NCBI RefSeq assembly: GCF_018255755.1
Contig: NZ_CP073766.1
Span: 1,488,001-1,552,000 of the forward strand
Source: Chitinophaga sp. HK235
GTDB taxonomy: Bacteria; Bacteroidota; Bacteroidia; Chitinophagales; Chitinophagaceae
DNA: 64,000 nt
Reading direction: 5' to 3'
Shown: in pieces, positions 16,577-26,300 of the stretch
How the letters are laid out: the number at the start of each line of letters is the position of its first letter
How positions within the stretch are numbered: position 1 is the stretch's first letter
Notes under the pieces: generated by a model
Database searches by the model: none
Told to the model about the DNA's origin: nothing
Seen by the model: only the letters and a program-made list of their open reading frames with translations
Made by a program: the position numbers and the translations under genes

Positions 16577-17049
16577 TTTTTACGCTATTTAAATGATAAG
16601 TAAAACGAATCCATAGTCTCCATGGTATACACTGACAATATCAGTTATACTGTTGATTAAATTGTATGGGAAAACCATCCGGCTTATACCTGATGTGTAA
16701 AAAGAATGCTACCTTATATATTAGTGAAGGGTTCCATAACGTAACGCGTGCTGTTTTTACGGAGAGCCGTTACCGTTATCCATTGATATTTTAAACGATT
16801 GTCTTTAATATACCGCTGGCATGAATCAAATAATATTTAGCTGTTAACATTTCGTACAATGAATGTAATATTACGACATCCCGTATAGGCTATATAGTTA
16901 GAAGTTAACCAGTTTTTCACCGATGTTAACAATCCCGGAAATTTCCGGTTACTCAATAGAAGGACGCTGTAGTAGACAATTAGTAAAATAAAAAAGAGGC
17001 TGCATCATTTATTTATGATACAACCTCTTTTTTCCAATATTGCTATATG
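16577..17049. other. Intergenic region upstream of the precursor gene
   Basis: 473 bases. The left end must hold the minus-strand promoter of the precursor/hydroxylase pair, and the right end contains the terminator at 16993-17030. The rest is A/T-rich with only very short open frames; no gene or RNA can be supported. Confidence 0.5.
16993..17030. terminator. Hairpin terminator of the DNRLRE lipoprotein gene
   Basis: Sixteen-base arms (AAGAGGCTGCATCAT with ATGATACAACCTCTT, two G-U pairs) around a short loop, flanked by A and T runs on both sides. It ends the minus-strand lipoprotein gene and isolates the precursor operon from it. Confidence 0.85.
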
Positions 17050-17793
17050 CTATTTCGTTTTGTATTGCAGCACCAGGCGTGGGAATTTAGTATTATCTGC
17101 CTGGTCAGTTGAACAGAAAATTCTAATGTTATATTGCTCAGATTCATCTACCAGTTGTGCCATAAAACCAAGAGCACCAGATTTATCGCCATCTGCAATT
17201 ACCTGTTTTACGATATCGGTTACATCAACTTCCAAATCCAGGTAACCCTGATTAGTATGTGGCACTAATACCTGATTGACAGTAGTGGTACCTGGTTGAT
17301 TAAGCCAACCAATGGAGCTGATGGTGGTGATGTCCTGGTAGCCGTTTACTCTCCTGATGTAAAACGCATTGTTTGAGCCCAGGTTGGCAGCAGTACCGTC
17401 GCCATTGCCAGCAGGATGTGGGTCAGAATAGAGCTTCAGCTTAGCGGATTTCAGTACAGAAGAATCTTTTACAGGCAATGGGACAGTTGTATAAAACACA
17501 CTTCTGTAGGTATACCAGGTACCATTTACAGTCCATCTGCCGGCAATGAAGGCTCTGTATGGGTAACTTGTTCCATTAAAGGCTGGCCTACCAAATAACA
17601 TCACAGTTTTTTCTACATAAGGACCAGTCGGAATTACTGTACCATGTTTAGTAGTATCACGTTTAGTAGTATCGCAACAAGTTCTGCAGGAATCACTGTA
17701 GACGTTGGTGATATAAACTTTTTTACAACCGGTTGTTGCAAAATACAGCGGCACTGCAAGGAGTGACAGTTTACAGATTAACGAGAATTTCAT
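17050..17793 (-). CDS. DNRLRE-domain lipoprotein
   Basis: 247 residues. The lipoprotein signal peptide ends near ATTGC (Cys23). A short Cys/Thr-rich linker (CRTCCDTTKRDTTKHG) leads into a beta-sandwich of the DNRLRE type from about residue 60 to the end. Typical phrases are KSAKLKLYSDPHP, a conserved W in SIGWLNQPGTTT, VDVTDIVKQVIADG, and the closing FPRLVLQYK. The domain is a carbohydrate-binding-like module of cell-surface proteins; it carries no catalytic residues that I can point to. It is monocistronic with its own terminator and lies in the same cassette as the precursor locus, without evidence for a shared function. Confidence 0.75.
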   Translation of the reverse strand: MKFSLICKLSLLAVPLYFATTGCKKVYITNVYSDSCRTCCDTTKRDTTKHGTVIPTGPYVEKTVMLFGRPAFNGTSYPYRAFIAGRWTVNGTWYTYRSVFYTTVPLPVKDSSVLKSAKLKLYSDPHPAGNGDGTAANLGSNNAFYIRRVNGYQDITTISSIGWLNQPGTTTVNQVLVPHTNQGYLDLEVDVTDIVKQVIADGDKSGALGFMAQLVDESEQYNIRIFCSTDQADNTKFPRLVLQYKTK

Positions 17794-17980
17794 TGGATCG
17801 GGATTTAGAATGACAGAAAATAAAATAGGCGTAATTTTAACCGCGCAAATGTAGAATAAACATCTATTATCCCCAACTATTTCACTTCACAAGGAAACTT
17901 TGCTTGATTTGGCGCAAATTGCTGTTAGCTTTACATTATGCAGGTCATGATAAAAATCTTGCCGGCTGCAAATGTCTCCT

Positions 17981-18490
17981 CTAATTTTTCTTCCATACAA
18001 CTTTCGCCACCGCAGCGCCCCCGTTTGTGGGTGTAGTTACAGTATACGTCAGAACATTATTTTTCAATGAATAAGTACGCACTTGCGCAATTCCCTCCCA
18101 ATTTGGATAAAAAGCATGTTGGACATTGAATACAATTACCTGTTTATTCTCATCAATAGTATAGGTTCCAAAATGAGAATTATTTCCTCGCACTAACGTC
18201 GCATTTTCTTCCGTTGTAGCTTTATCTTTATCATTGGCAAAAACTTTACTTCGATTAGCTTTTAATATCTGGATCGCGTACTTTCCTGCCTTTGTAAAAA
18301 TGAGCATTCCTACGGGATGTTCGCCATAAGGAGAAATTTTACTGCCATCAGCATTTATATTTTCAACTGAGATAAGTGACCAGGTGCCCCAAAATCGCTG
18401 CTGGGTCTTATAAACTGACATTCCTTTATTATTTTGTCCCTGTACAAAAGAGAAGGACATTGTAAAGACGAGATATACTATATTCTTCAT
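17981..18490 (-). CDS. Lipocalin-like secreted protein
   Basis: 169 residues. It has a signal peptide (about 1-18) and then a lipocalin-like beta barrel. Diagnostic features are the early GTWSLISVENINADG with the barrel-closing Trp, a YGEHPVGMLIFTKAGKYAIQI segment and a final VWKKN. The family binds small hydrophobic ligands or is of unknown role. Its start lies 6 bases after the stop of the SDR gene upstream on the same strand, so the two are co-transcribed. Confidence 0.75.
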   Translation of the reverse strand: MKNIVYLVFTMSFSFVQGQNNKGMSVYKTQQRFWGTWSLISVENINADGSKISPYGEHPVGMLIFTKAGKYAIQILKANRSKVFANDKDKATTEENATLVRGNNSHFGTYTIDENKQVIVFNVQHAFYPNWEGIAQVRTYSLKNNVLTYTVTTPTNGGAAVAKVVWKKN

Positions 18491-18496
18491 TTTAAA

Positions 18497-19063
18497 TTAC
18501 TGTTTATTATAACCTACTCTTATAATTTCCCCATTCATTTCTGTTTCAAGACATCTTACATAAGCTTCTATTAATTCATCCCCACCAATATCCGAAACTT
18601 TAGAAGGGCTGATAACATTTAGTCTTATTCCTCTGGGCATTTCCTGCGCCGCAGCCATTACAAAGCTATTGATCGCTCCATTGACAAATGCTTTTCCCGA
18701 CGAACCTTTAACAGGAAATTCACCCATTTTTCCGGATATAAGTGTGAACGAACCATTATCCTTCAGATACTTCATACCGGAAAGTACCAGGTTAATCTGT
18801 AGCCATAGCTTCTGCTGAATACCAACCATGAATTGCTCTTTATTCATCTCTGACAGGTTATCTGTAACACTATCACCAGCGGTACAAATGACAGCATCAA
18901 TATTTGATACTTGTTTAAATAAACTTTCCACGGCAGTTTCTAAAGAGATATCAGCCATAATAGTCCCGGTGTTTCTTCCCACTGTGATGACTTCATGCTC
19001 TTTCAGTGCCGCTGTAACTATCTTACCAATAGTGCCACCTGCACCAATCATTAAAATTTTCAT
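18497..19063 (-). CDS. Short-chain dehydrogenase/reductase (atypical, short)
   Basis: 188 residues, shorter than the usual 240-260. The Rossmann start is clear (MIGAGGTIGKIV), followed by DAVICTAGDS and the catalytic-region phrase FTLISGKMGEFPVKGSSGKAFVNGAINSFV. The classical Tyr of YxxxK is not present in the expected place, as in a subgroup of compact SDRs. It ends LNVISPSKV. It is the first gene of a two-gene operon with the lipocalin-like protein, divergent from an AraC regulator 88 bases away that probably controls it. Substrate unknown. Confidence 0.8.
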   Translation of the reverse strand: MKILMIGAGGTIGKIVTAALKEHEVITVGRNTGTIMADISLETAVESLFKQVSNIDAVICTAGDSVTDNLSEMNKEQFMVGIQQKLWLQINLVLSGMKYLKDNGSFTLISGKMGEFPVKGSSGKAFVNGAINSFVMAAAQEMPRGIRLNVISPSKVSDIGGDELIEAYVRCLETEMNGEIIRVGYNKQ

Positions 19064-19150
19064 TTTTATTAAAATTTATATTAGCAAAAATATACAAGGC
19101 GACTACTATTCCAGTTGTACATTGTTACACTAATTTTGTATTTTTATAAC

Positions 19151-19996
19151 ATGGGGCGGGAAACTTTACACCAACAATATGAAATCGAATGGAAGGAATT
19201 ACAGCGCTTTGAAAAGCCTTTAAAACGCAATAATTTCTTTGAGCTCATCTATGTTATGGAAGGGACCGGCGTACAGTTTGTCAATGACCACCAGTTTAAT
19301 TATCGGAAAGGAAATTTATTTTTATTAACCCCACAGGACATTTACTCCTTTGATATTGACCAAAAGACCAGTTTCTTTTTTCTAAGATTTAATGAATCAT
19401 ATATTAGAGAAAAATCAGGTAAGGATCAGGATACGGTGACGCATGTAGCGTACATTTTACAAAATGCCAGCCACAGGCCGGGATGTATCTTAAAAAACAA
19501 AACGGATAAACCTTTAATTTTTTCCCTGGTAAATGCTATCCTTGATGAACAGACCAGACAACAGATCTATTATACTCGTATTTCAGAACAGATTATTAGT
19601 ACCATCATTAGTGTGGTAGCTAGAAATATTGCGTTAAAATTGCCCAAGAATATAAAGGAAAATACAGGTGAGCCTATTTTGGAAATATTGAATTATATAC
19701 AACTAAACATTTTTGAACCCAAGAAACTTAAAACTGAAAATTTAGGCCGTCATTTTAATATTTCAACAAATTATCTGGGCAGGTATTTCAAAAAGCAAAC
19801 CGGTGAAACGCTTCAGAGCTATATTACTCACTACAAAATCAGATTAGTGGAAACCAGACTATTACACAGTGATATGCGCATGAGTGAAATTGCCTATGAG
19901 CTTAGCTTTACGGACGAAAGTCATCTAAACCGTATTTTTAAAAGGTATAATGGAATAAGTCCCACGGAGTTTAAAAAAACAGGGAAGAAAATATAA
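19151..19996 (+). CDS. AraC-family transcriptional regulator
   Basis: 281 residues from the ATG at MGRETLHQQ; an upstream TTG frame is not used. An N-terminal cupin-like sensing domain (FFELIYVMEGTGVQFVNDHQF, about 30-130) is followed by two helix-turn-helix motifs of the AraC type at the C-terminus (LGRHFNISTNYLGRYFKKQTG and MRMSEIAYELSFTDESHLNRIFKRYNG). It is transcribed away from the SDR/lipocalin operon and likely regulates it in response to a small molecule. Confidence 0.9.
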   Translation: MGRETLHQQYEIEWKELQRFEKPLKRNNFFELIYVMEGTGVQFVNDHQFNYRKGNLFLLTPQDIYSFDIDQKTSFFFLRFNESYIREKSGKDQDTVTHVAYILQNASHRPGCILKNKTDKPLIFSLVNAILDEQTRQQIYYTRISEQIISTIISVVARNIALKLPKNIKENTGEPILEILNYIQLNIFEPKKLKTENLGRHFNISTNYLGRYFKKQTGETLQSYITHYKIRLVETRLLHSDMRMSEIAYELSFTDESHLNRIFKRYNGISPTEFKKTGKKI

Positions 19997-20121
19997 CAGG
20001 AAAGCAATTTTAGCATCTTCAACTCCAACCCAAATATCGCCGCCTGCGGCACCGGGATTCTTTGTTGAATTTTGCGGGGTCAACTTTGTAGCCCAGTGAA
20101 AAAAACATCCCGTGGAAAACC

Positions 20122-20272
20122 CCTTTTTGTATCCTTTCTGGTTCGTTTGATATGATTTATCTTTTTATCTCAAAAACAGAAAAGCCGCATAAATCCTACG
20201 ATTTAAACGGCTTTAATTTTCTTTGATAATCTTGTTGTGAGCCTGTTCGGATTATTCTCGAACCATTTCCTC
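20122..20272. repeat. tRNA-flank repeat, copy A
   Basis: About 150 bases strongly similar to 22930-23106 and 36245-36420. Shared features are a GTATCC segment, TTCGTTTGATATG, a hairpin (AAAGCCG...CGGCTTT around TAAATCCTACGATTTA), and TTTGATAATCTTG just before the tRNA-like 16-mer. In copy C this is the natural 3' flank and terminator of tRNA-Lys. Confidence 0.8.
20238..20253 (-). other. tRNA-3'-end-like 16-mer (class 2), possible att core
   Basis: Identical to 15194-15209 and in the same orientation, here preceded by copy A of the tRNA-flank repeat exactly as the tRNA-Lys 3' end is preceded by copy C. This placement is the main support for reading the class 2 core as a tRNA 3' end. Confidence 0.45.
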
Positions 20273-20307
20273 GAAAATTTAAAGCTATTGGCAGCGTTAT
20301 ACTCTAA

Positions 20308-20457
20308 TCAAAAGCTTGATAATTTTAAGCAAATAACTGCTTTACTACCAATGTATTCATAAAATGGGGCATTATTCTCCAAGGAATTATAGGCAACAAA
20401 TGGAATAATAACAATATCTCCATCTTTTATTTTCCTGTTGAAAATGGCTTCCTGCCG
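20308..20457 (-). pseudogene. Decayed C-terminal gene fragment
   Basis: A minus-strand open stretch ends in a TGA at 20308-20310 and reads like real protein (IKDGDIVIIPFVAYNSLENN, then FYEYIGSKAVICLKLSS). The preceding sequence continues in another frame (KFKELGGVV), suggesting a frameshift. No start is present. Family not recognised. Confidence 0.35.
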
Positions 20458-20553
20458 AAACTACCCCGCCCAATTCTTTGAATTTCACAATTATTGGTTT
20501 GATAAGACCAACCGGTAAAACAGCCTGAGGTCATACCTTTGTATCATCAAAAC

Positions 20554-20676
20554 CAAACATGGTATATCACCGCTGCGTTCAAAGGAAATGCTATTGATCA
20601 TCCCGATCCAGGCAGAACATTTACAGAAAGGGAGTTGAGCAATAGAGTTTTACAATTGGACAATCCTTTTCCTTAG
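20554..20676 (+). pseudogene. Decayed C-terminal gene fragment
   Basis: A plus-strand frame ending in TAG at 20674-20676 reads TWYITAAFKGNAIDHPDPG, then RTFTERELSNRV, which has protein-like composition but no start and no upstream continuation. It is probably the tail of a gene cut by cassette rearrangement. Family not recognised. Confidence 0.3.
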
Positions 20677-20746
20677 GTTGTCATCACTTAGTACCGAATA
20701 TACATTTGGAAAGTTTAAAAAAACAAATAACTTTTTGACAAAAATT

Positions 20747-21130
20747 ATGAAAACTCTAGCAAGCAAAGTCGGCGTAGAAGACGAAAAGCATTTGATCCTA
20801 CTTACTCTTAATGATTATCTTCAAGGGCGTCCGGTAAAAGACATCGAAAGGCTCCGGGGGGCGTTTCACTCCGATGCGTACATCAGGACCATCATAGAGG
20901 GAAAGTTGGTTCAGTGGACACTGCCACAATATCTGGACCTGGTTGCCCAGGCAACATTACAGGAATGCCAACCCGAACTCCTTTCATATACCTGGGATGG
21001 AGATACTGGGTCTGCTCACGTGCAATTGACTTTTGCCACCTTTCGGTTCATTGATCGGTTTAACCTGATAAAGTTAGACGGGAAATGGCTGATCGTGGAT
21101 AAGATCTCGTATCGGGAAGAATTACAGTGA
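20747..21130 (+). CDS. NTF2-like / putative lumazine-binding protein
   Basis: 127 residues from the ATG at MKTLASKVGVEDEKH. It fits the 'putative lumazine-binding' NTF2-like family: an N-terminal helix (LLTLNDYLQGRPVKDIERLRGAFH), then WTLPQYLDLVA, and the closing strands FIDRFNLIKLDGKWLIVDKI. The family forms a cone-shaped ligand pocket and rarely has known activity. It precedes a Crp/Fnr regulator and an MDR oxidoreductase on the same strand, a small redox-like group. Confidence 0.75.
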   Translation: MKTLASKVGVEDEKHLILLTLNDYLQGRPVKDIERLRGAFHSDAYIRTIIEGKLVQWTLPQYLDLVAQATLQECQPELLSYTWDGDTGSAHVQLTFATFRFIDRFNLIKLDGKWLIVDKISYREELQ

Positions 21131-21206
21131 GAGGTCATTGAGTAAAGAGTTTAGTTTGAGATCATTTTGTGCATATCGAAAACAACCTATTTTAAAAATT
21201 ATATTC

Positions 21207-21797
21207 ATGAATACTGATAACCTGTGGGATTACACGCCACTAAAATCATATTTAAGTGAACTTGCAACATTTGAGGAGCAGGAATGGGAATTCCTGAATG
21301 AACTATTATATATCAAACAATTTGATACAAAGGAATATTTTCACAGAGCAGGCCGACAATGTAAAACAATCGGATTTATCTTAAATGGTTGCTTTCGATG
21401 GGTGAAAAACCTGAACGGTGTTGAACGCACATTTGATTTTGCGATTGAGAATGATTTTGTGACAGACTATGTAAGTATTATGATGCAAAAGCCGGGCGAA
21501 ATGGATATTATTGCCGTTGAGAAAACCACTTTGATCTGTATGGATGCTGACCGTATGCTTAAGTTATTTGACAGATCTTTTTCATGGCAGAAAGCAGGCA
21601 GACATCTGGCAGAACACACTGCATGCTATGCAATGGAACGACTGGTAGCGTCTTACTATGAAACACCTCAAATTCGGTATGAGCGGCTAATCCAAACTTC
21701 CCCGGAGCTATTTCTGCGAATACCGCATCATATCCTTGCCAATTATCTCGGAATAACAAAAGAGACGTTAAGCAGATTGAGAAATACAAATAAGTAG
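21207..21797 (+). CDS. Crp/Fnr-family regulator
   Basis: 196 residues from the ATG at MNTDNLWDY. It has an N-terminal cyclic-nucleotide-binding-like beta barrel (FHRAGRQCKTIGFILNGCFRWV) and a short C-terminal HTH (PHHILANYLGITKETLSRLR). It has the compact size typical of Bacteroidetes members, which generally do not conserve the cAMP-binding residues. The gene 70 bases downstream is an MDR-family oxidoreductase that it probably controls. A second member of the family is at 43052-43636. Confidence 0.85.
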   Translation: MNTDNLWDYTPLKSYLSELATFEEQEWEFLNELLYIKQFDTKEYFHRAGRQCKTIGFILNGCFRWVKNLNGVERTFDFAIENDFVTDYVSIMMQKPGEMDIIAVEKTTLICMDADRMLKLFDRSFSWQKAGRHLAEHTACYAMERLVASYYETPQIRYERLIQTSPELFLRIPHHILANYLGITKETLSRLRNTNK

Positions 21798-21867
21798 GAG
21801 TTATTTGTTGATGCAAATCAACAATTCCTTTGCGGCCTGTCTGTAGTTTGGGCAAAAAATAAGTTAT

Positions 21868-22869
21868 ATGGAAAATAATTTGTCGCCCACGAAACAGGAG
21901 ATGGAAGCCATTTTTACTACTCCCAATACTTTTCCAGGCTTAGCGATTCGAAAGACCGTTATACCTATCCCTTCTCCCAATCAGGCGCTGATAAAAGTGA
22001 AGACCTTTACCCTCAATCAAGGCGAAACCCGTACTGCACTGGCAACAACAAAAAGCTATATACCAGGATGGGATTTTGCTGGTGTTGTAGTGAAAGCGGC
22101 CGAGGATGGCAGCACACCAAAAGCAGGCGCGCGAGTGTTCGGCTACATAGCGCAAGGATCGTGGGCGGAGTATCTTGTTGCCCCTGGTGGTCTGATGGCT
22201 GAAATTCCGGAAGCCCTTACGGATGCACAGGCAGCCTGTTTGCCAATAGCCGGACTTACAGCCCTGGATTGCCTGGATGCCAGTGGTAATATTCGAAACC
22301 TACGTGTTCTAATAACAGGTGCTGCAGGCGGAGTTGGGCGTTTTGCGTGTCAGTTAGCTGCTATGGCTGGTGCAAAAGTATTTGCAATAAGCCGACGTGC
22401 GGGATTGGCACATCAACTGGAAATAGATGGAATAAATACATCCTGTGTTTTTAAGGATATAGAAGAAGCCAAAAACGCTGGCGAATATGATATAATCTGG
22501 GATTCTTTAGGCGGTGATGTATTAGCAACCGCACTCACTACGCTGACTCGTAACGGCATCTGCGTCAATTTTGGCAACTCTGCACGCCAGGCTACGAGCA
22601 TAAACGTGCGTTCGGCTGAATGGCCGTTACATCGCGTACAATGCATATGGCTGGGGCGAGAACCAATGTATCCAAGCACGCCATTGTTAGATCGTCTTGC
22701 TGCCATGGTGAAAACCGGAAGCCTGCAGACACCTATTGACAGTGAACAGCCTTGGACCAGTATATCCAAAGCCGTTGACAAATTAATACAGCAGCAAGTG
22801 GATGGTAAGATTGTACTGTATGTGGAAAATTCAGGGAGAAGGAAAGACTTTGAATCATCCATTTTATAG
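21868..22869 (+). CDS. MDR-family alcohol dehydrogenase / quinone oxidoreductase
   Basis: 333 residues. The MDR catalytic lobe begins PNTFPGLAIRKT and contains GWDFAGVV. The NAD(P) Rossmann motif is ITGAAGGVGRFA (about 151-162). The zinc-ligand cysteines of classical alcohol dehydrogenases are absent, so it belongs with the quinone-oxidoreductase-like, zinc-free branch that reduces enones or quinones with NADPH. It sits immediately after a Crp/Fnr regulator on the same strand. Confidence 0.85.
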   Translation: MENNLSPTKQEMEAIFTTPNTFPGLAIRKTVIPIPSPNQALIKVKTFTLNQGETRTALATTKSYIPGWDFAGVVVKAAEDGSTPKAGARVFGYIAQGSWAEYLVAPGGLMAEIPEALTDAQAACLPIAGLTALDCLDASGNIRNLRVLITGAAGGVGRFACQLAAMAGAKVFAISRRAGLAHQLEIDGINTSCVFKDIEEAKNAGEYDIIWDSLGGDVLATALTTLTRNGICVNFGNSARQATSINVRSAEWPLHRVQCIWLGREPMYPSTPLLDRLAAMVKTGSLQTPIDSEQPWTSISKAVDKLIQQQVDGKIVLYVENSGRRKDFESSIL

Positions 22870-22929
22870 CCCGGTAAAACAGACAACGATCGGTTCATAA
22901 GACCTTAAATCCTTTATTGAAAAGCCTTT

Positions 22930-23106
22930 CCCAGAAAAAAGGATACGGTAAACTTAGCTTTTTTCACTGTATCCTTTTTTGTATCTTCCCAGATATCGTT
23001 TGATATGGTTTACCTTTCTATGGTAAAAACAGAAAAGCCGCGTAAATCCTACGATTTAAGCGGCTTTAATTTCCTTTGATATTCTTGCAGTGATCCCGCT
23101 GGGATT
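22930..23106. repeat. tRNA-flank repeat, copy B
   Basis: Second copy of the repeat, including the leading inverted repeat GGATAC...GTATCC, the TTTGATATGGTTTACCTTTCT segment, the AAAGCCG...CGGCTTT hairpin and TTTGATATTCTTG before the 16-mer TGATCCCGCTGGGATT. It is closest to copy C at 36245-36420. Confidence 0.8.
23091..23106 (-). other. tRNA-Lys 3'-end-like 16-mer, possible att core
   Basis: Matches 15 of 16 bases of the 3' end of the intact tRNA-Lys (from the discriminator base through acceptor strand, T-stem and into the T-loop), same orientation, with the tRNA flank repeat directly to its left. Confidence 0.6.
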
Positions 23107-23112
23107 ACGCTT

Positions 23113-23295
23113 AGCCATATTCAACTGGCGGCCCTATTACGGAAGGCAAGCGATATTATCACCCATGCGGTGAAAAAGAAAGTACAAGACATACCCGCCT
23201 TTGTAAAGAAAACCTTTCACCCGGCCTTTGATACTGCCACACTGGAAGAAAAGGCCCAACAGGCGGCGGCCCTCAACCCAAAAAGCAACACCTGA
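23113..23295 (+). pseudogene. Truncated gene fragment next to att-like site
   Basis: A 60-codon frame ending TGA reads SHIQLAALLRKASDIITHAV, then KKKVQDIPAFVKKTFHPAFD, with a helical tail. It has no start codon and runs straight into the tRNA-like core at its 5' side. It looks like the 3' end of a gene cut off at the cassette junction. Family not recognised. Confidence 0.4.
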
Positions 23296-23346
23296 TAGCA
23301 TTGAGAAAACAACAGCTAAATGGAATAAATTATAGGTAAAAACACA

Positions 23347-23369
23347 AAACCCGCCGTAGTGGCGGGTTT
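23347..23369 (-). terminator. Terminator of adhesin gene 1
   Basis: Nine-base perfect arms (AAACCCGCC / GGCGGGTTT) with a 5-base loop, 25 bases after the stop on the minus strand. Confidence 0.85.
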
Positions 23370-23393
23370 GCAAAAGTCTGTTACTGATCATTA

Positions 23394-26300
23394 TCAGTTC
23401 TTAATAACTTCAAAGTTTTGTATTTGACCATCTGTTCCTGTGATTTTTACGACGTATACACCATTTGTCCAGTTGTCTGTACCAATGGTTTTCGTTGTTT
23501 CAGCAATTGTTGCCTGATAAATGCACACGCCAATACTGTTATAAACAGCAATTATCTTTTTGCCTGTCATTCCTGTAATGGTGAGCACATTATGCACAGG
23601 GTTAGGATACACTGATATTTTTTCCTTGGCATTGAGCAGGGAAGCTTGCGTACCTGCTAACCGTGCTGCTGATCCAACAGTTAAAGTAACGCTGTTGGAA
23701 GTAACCTTAGGGCAGGAACCATTGGTGACAGTGAGACGCCACTGCCGGCCATTTTGCGTAGCAGCATTCACTGTTTTCGTGAGCGTTGATGTGGTAGAAC
23801 CGGAAGCAGTGCCATCAGACCAGGAGCCATCGGCTTCATTGTACCAATCGGATCCCCATTTGGTTTCCCATTGATAGGTATTGCCGGAACCAGCAACTCT
23901 AGCACTGAAAGTGGCTGTACTGTCAATAGGTACCGTTGCTGAAACAGGTTGTATAACGATGGCAGCACCTGCAAGGGTAAGCATTACCTCTCTGGAACTA
24001 ATCGAACTACAAGATCCATTGCCAACCATCAGTCGCCGCAACTGGTTGTTTTGCGTAAAAGCATTCACTGATTTCACCAGGGTTGGTGTAGTTGAACCTG
24101 TAACGTCTCCGTCGTTCTTGGAACCATCGGTTTCATTAACCCAGATGCCATCACCTTGGTAGGCTTGCCATTGGTAACTAGTGGCTGTCCCCGATATAAT
24201 TGCACTAAAGGTAGCATTGCTGCCCATGCATGTTGTTGCAGACACCGGATCTGATGTGATAGCAGCAGTACCGACCACGGTAAGCTTTACCGTATCAGAA
24301 GTAAGTGCACCACAAGTTCCATTGCCACTAATCTGGAGACGCCACAGCTGGCCGCATGGCGTAGAACCATTCACCTCTTTCACCAGGGTTGGTGTAGTTG
24401 AACCTATAACGTCTCCGTTGGTCTTGGGACCATCGGTTTCATTAACCCAGACCCCACCCTGGAGGGTTTGCCATTGGTAGGTAGTATTCCCCCCTGTAGC
24501 TGCACTAAAGACAGCATTGCTGCCCACGAGTGCTGCTGCAGACACCGGCTGTGATATAATAGAAGCATCGGCAAAGGTAAGCATCACCGGATTGGAAAGG
24601 ATGGTGCCGCAAGTAGGATTATTAACCTGCAGGCGCCATTGCCGGCCATTTTGCGTAGAAGCATTCACTGTTTTAATCAGCGTTGCTGATGTTGAACCTG
24701 TAACAGCACCATCTCCCCAGTTGCCATCTCCTTCATTGCCACCGTCAATGCCTTGCCATTGATAGGTATTACCTGTTCCTGCCACGGTGGTACTAAAGGT
24801 GGCTTTGTTACCAATACAGATTGTTGCTGAAACTGGTTGTTTCGTGATCGCTATACAGGAAGACGAGATGCTCACACTGTCGAAAACAGCAGTTGCGAGC
24901 TGGCCGTTATAATGATTCGTAACAGCAAGGCCAATCCTTACAGCAGCATTCATTGTTACGGTAGTAGTATTAGTTAAGGTCCAGTTGATCCCATCGGGTG
25001 AACTGTAACCTGTGAACTGGTCACCTGCCCGTACAAGTTTTACCCAATATGGTGTAGGCGTGCTTGCAACCCCTTGTACGTTTGAAGAAGAACCACCGGT
25101 AGAAGCTCTGTGCTGCATATTAACACCGAAGCCTGGTGTTACTGTAATGAACACATATTTACTATCAGCACCGGTAGTTTCCCGGATCATCACACCAGCC
25201 TTTGACCAGACGTTGGCACCATTAAGGCTTACTACTTTTGCAGTAATTTGTCCGTTACCGTTCAGCGTAGTGTCATTGAACCTGAACTGGTCTGAATTAT
25301 CCCACACATCAGCACCAGATGCATAAACCGTGAAACGTTTTTTGACTGACTGATAACAGGTTGATCCAGCTATTGCCGGGCTTCCAATATCTTCGGATGT
25401 CCAGCCTGGCGCACTGTCTTGACAGCAAATGGGATCATAAGTGATAAACTTGGAAAGTGTTTGTGTACTGGTTCCATACTGGTCTGTAACGGTTAATGTC
25501 ACATCATAACTACCTGCCGAAGTAGCAGAATAGTTGACCACCGGTGTCTCTGAGGTAGAAGTAGATGGTGTGCCTCCGGGGAATTGCCAGGAATAGGTCG
25601 CCCCGGTACCTCCATTGCTCACCACACTGTAATCCCGGAATTGTACAGTTGGAGATTGGCAACTGGGATTTTTTGTACTGGCAGATATTTGTGCCTTCGT
25701 GGAAGAATGTTCGTACAGGTCATGATCCCAGGCACCTCTGGTGGTACCGATCAATAATTTTTCTTTGTAATAATTGATAAACAGGTTACTTACGTCCAGC
25801 ATCGGTAGTCCTGTGCCTAGTTTCTGCCAGTCGGGCATACTATTATTCCTATAGAAAACACCTGATTTATTCCCCACATAAACACCGCCACTGGTGCCCC
25901 GTTGAAAAATTATTTTTGAAATAGGATCTGAACCAAGCCTATTTGTAGTGAGGTTAGTATAAGTAACACCACCATCTGTTGAATGTAATACTTTGCAGGT
26001 GCTCTGCACTCCCGAATAAGTTACCCATATCTCATTAGGATTCGCATCGCTCACTGCCACATCACTGATGTTCCTTACATCTGCGCCGGTTACTGATGTA
26101 TTGGGTGTGATATCAGTCCAGGTTACGCCGCCGTCAGCAGTTTTCCATAAATAGTTACTGGAAGGGGAAACGATACAATAAATGCGATTGGTATCACTCA
26201 TACAGATTTTTTCGCTCATTAACCTGTCGTTGAAAGTATACACCACCTTGCTGATAGTAAGGCCATTGTCGTCGCTTCTGATCAGGGACCTCTTCCAGGT

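Larger units (their letters stand above)
19997..20746. other. Gene-poor cassette boundary with remnants
   Basis: 750 bases without an intact gene. It contains one copy of the tRNA-flank-like repeat (about 20122-20272), a class 2 tRNA-3'-end-like 16-mer, and two short decayed coding remnants listed separately (20308-20457 minus, 20554-20676 plus). Confidence 0.6.
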
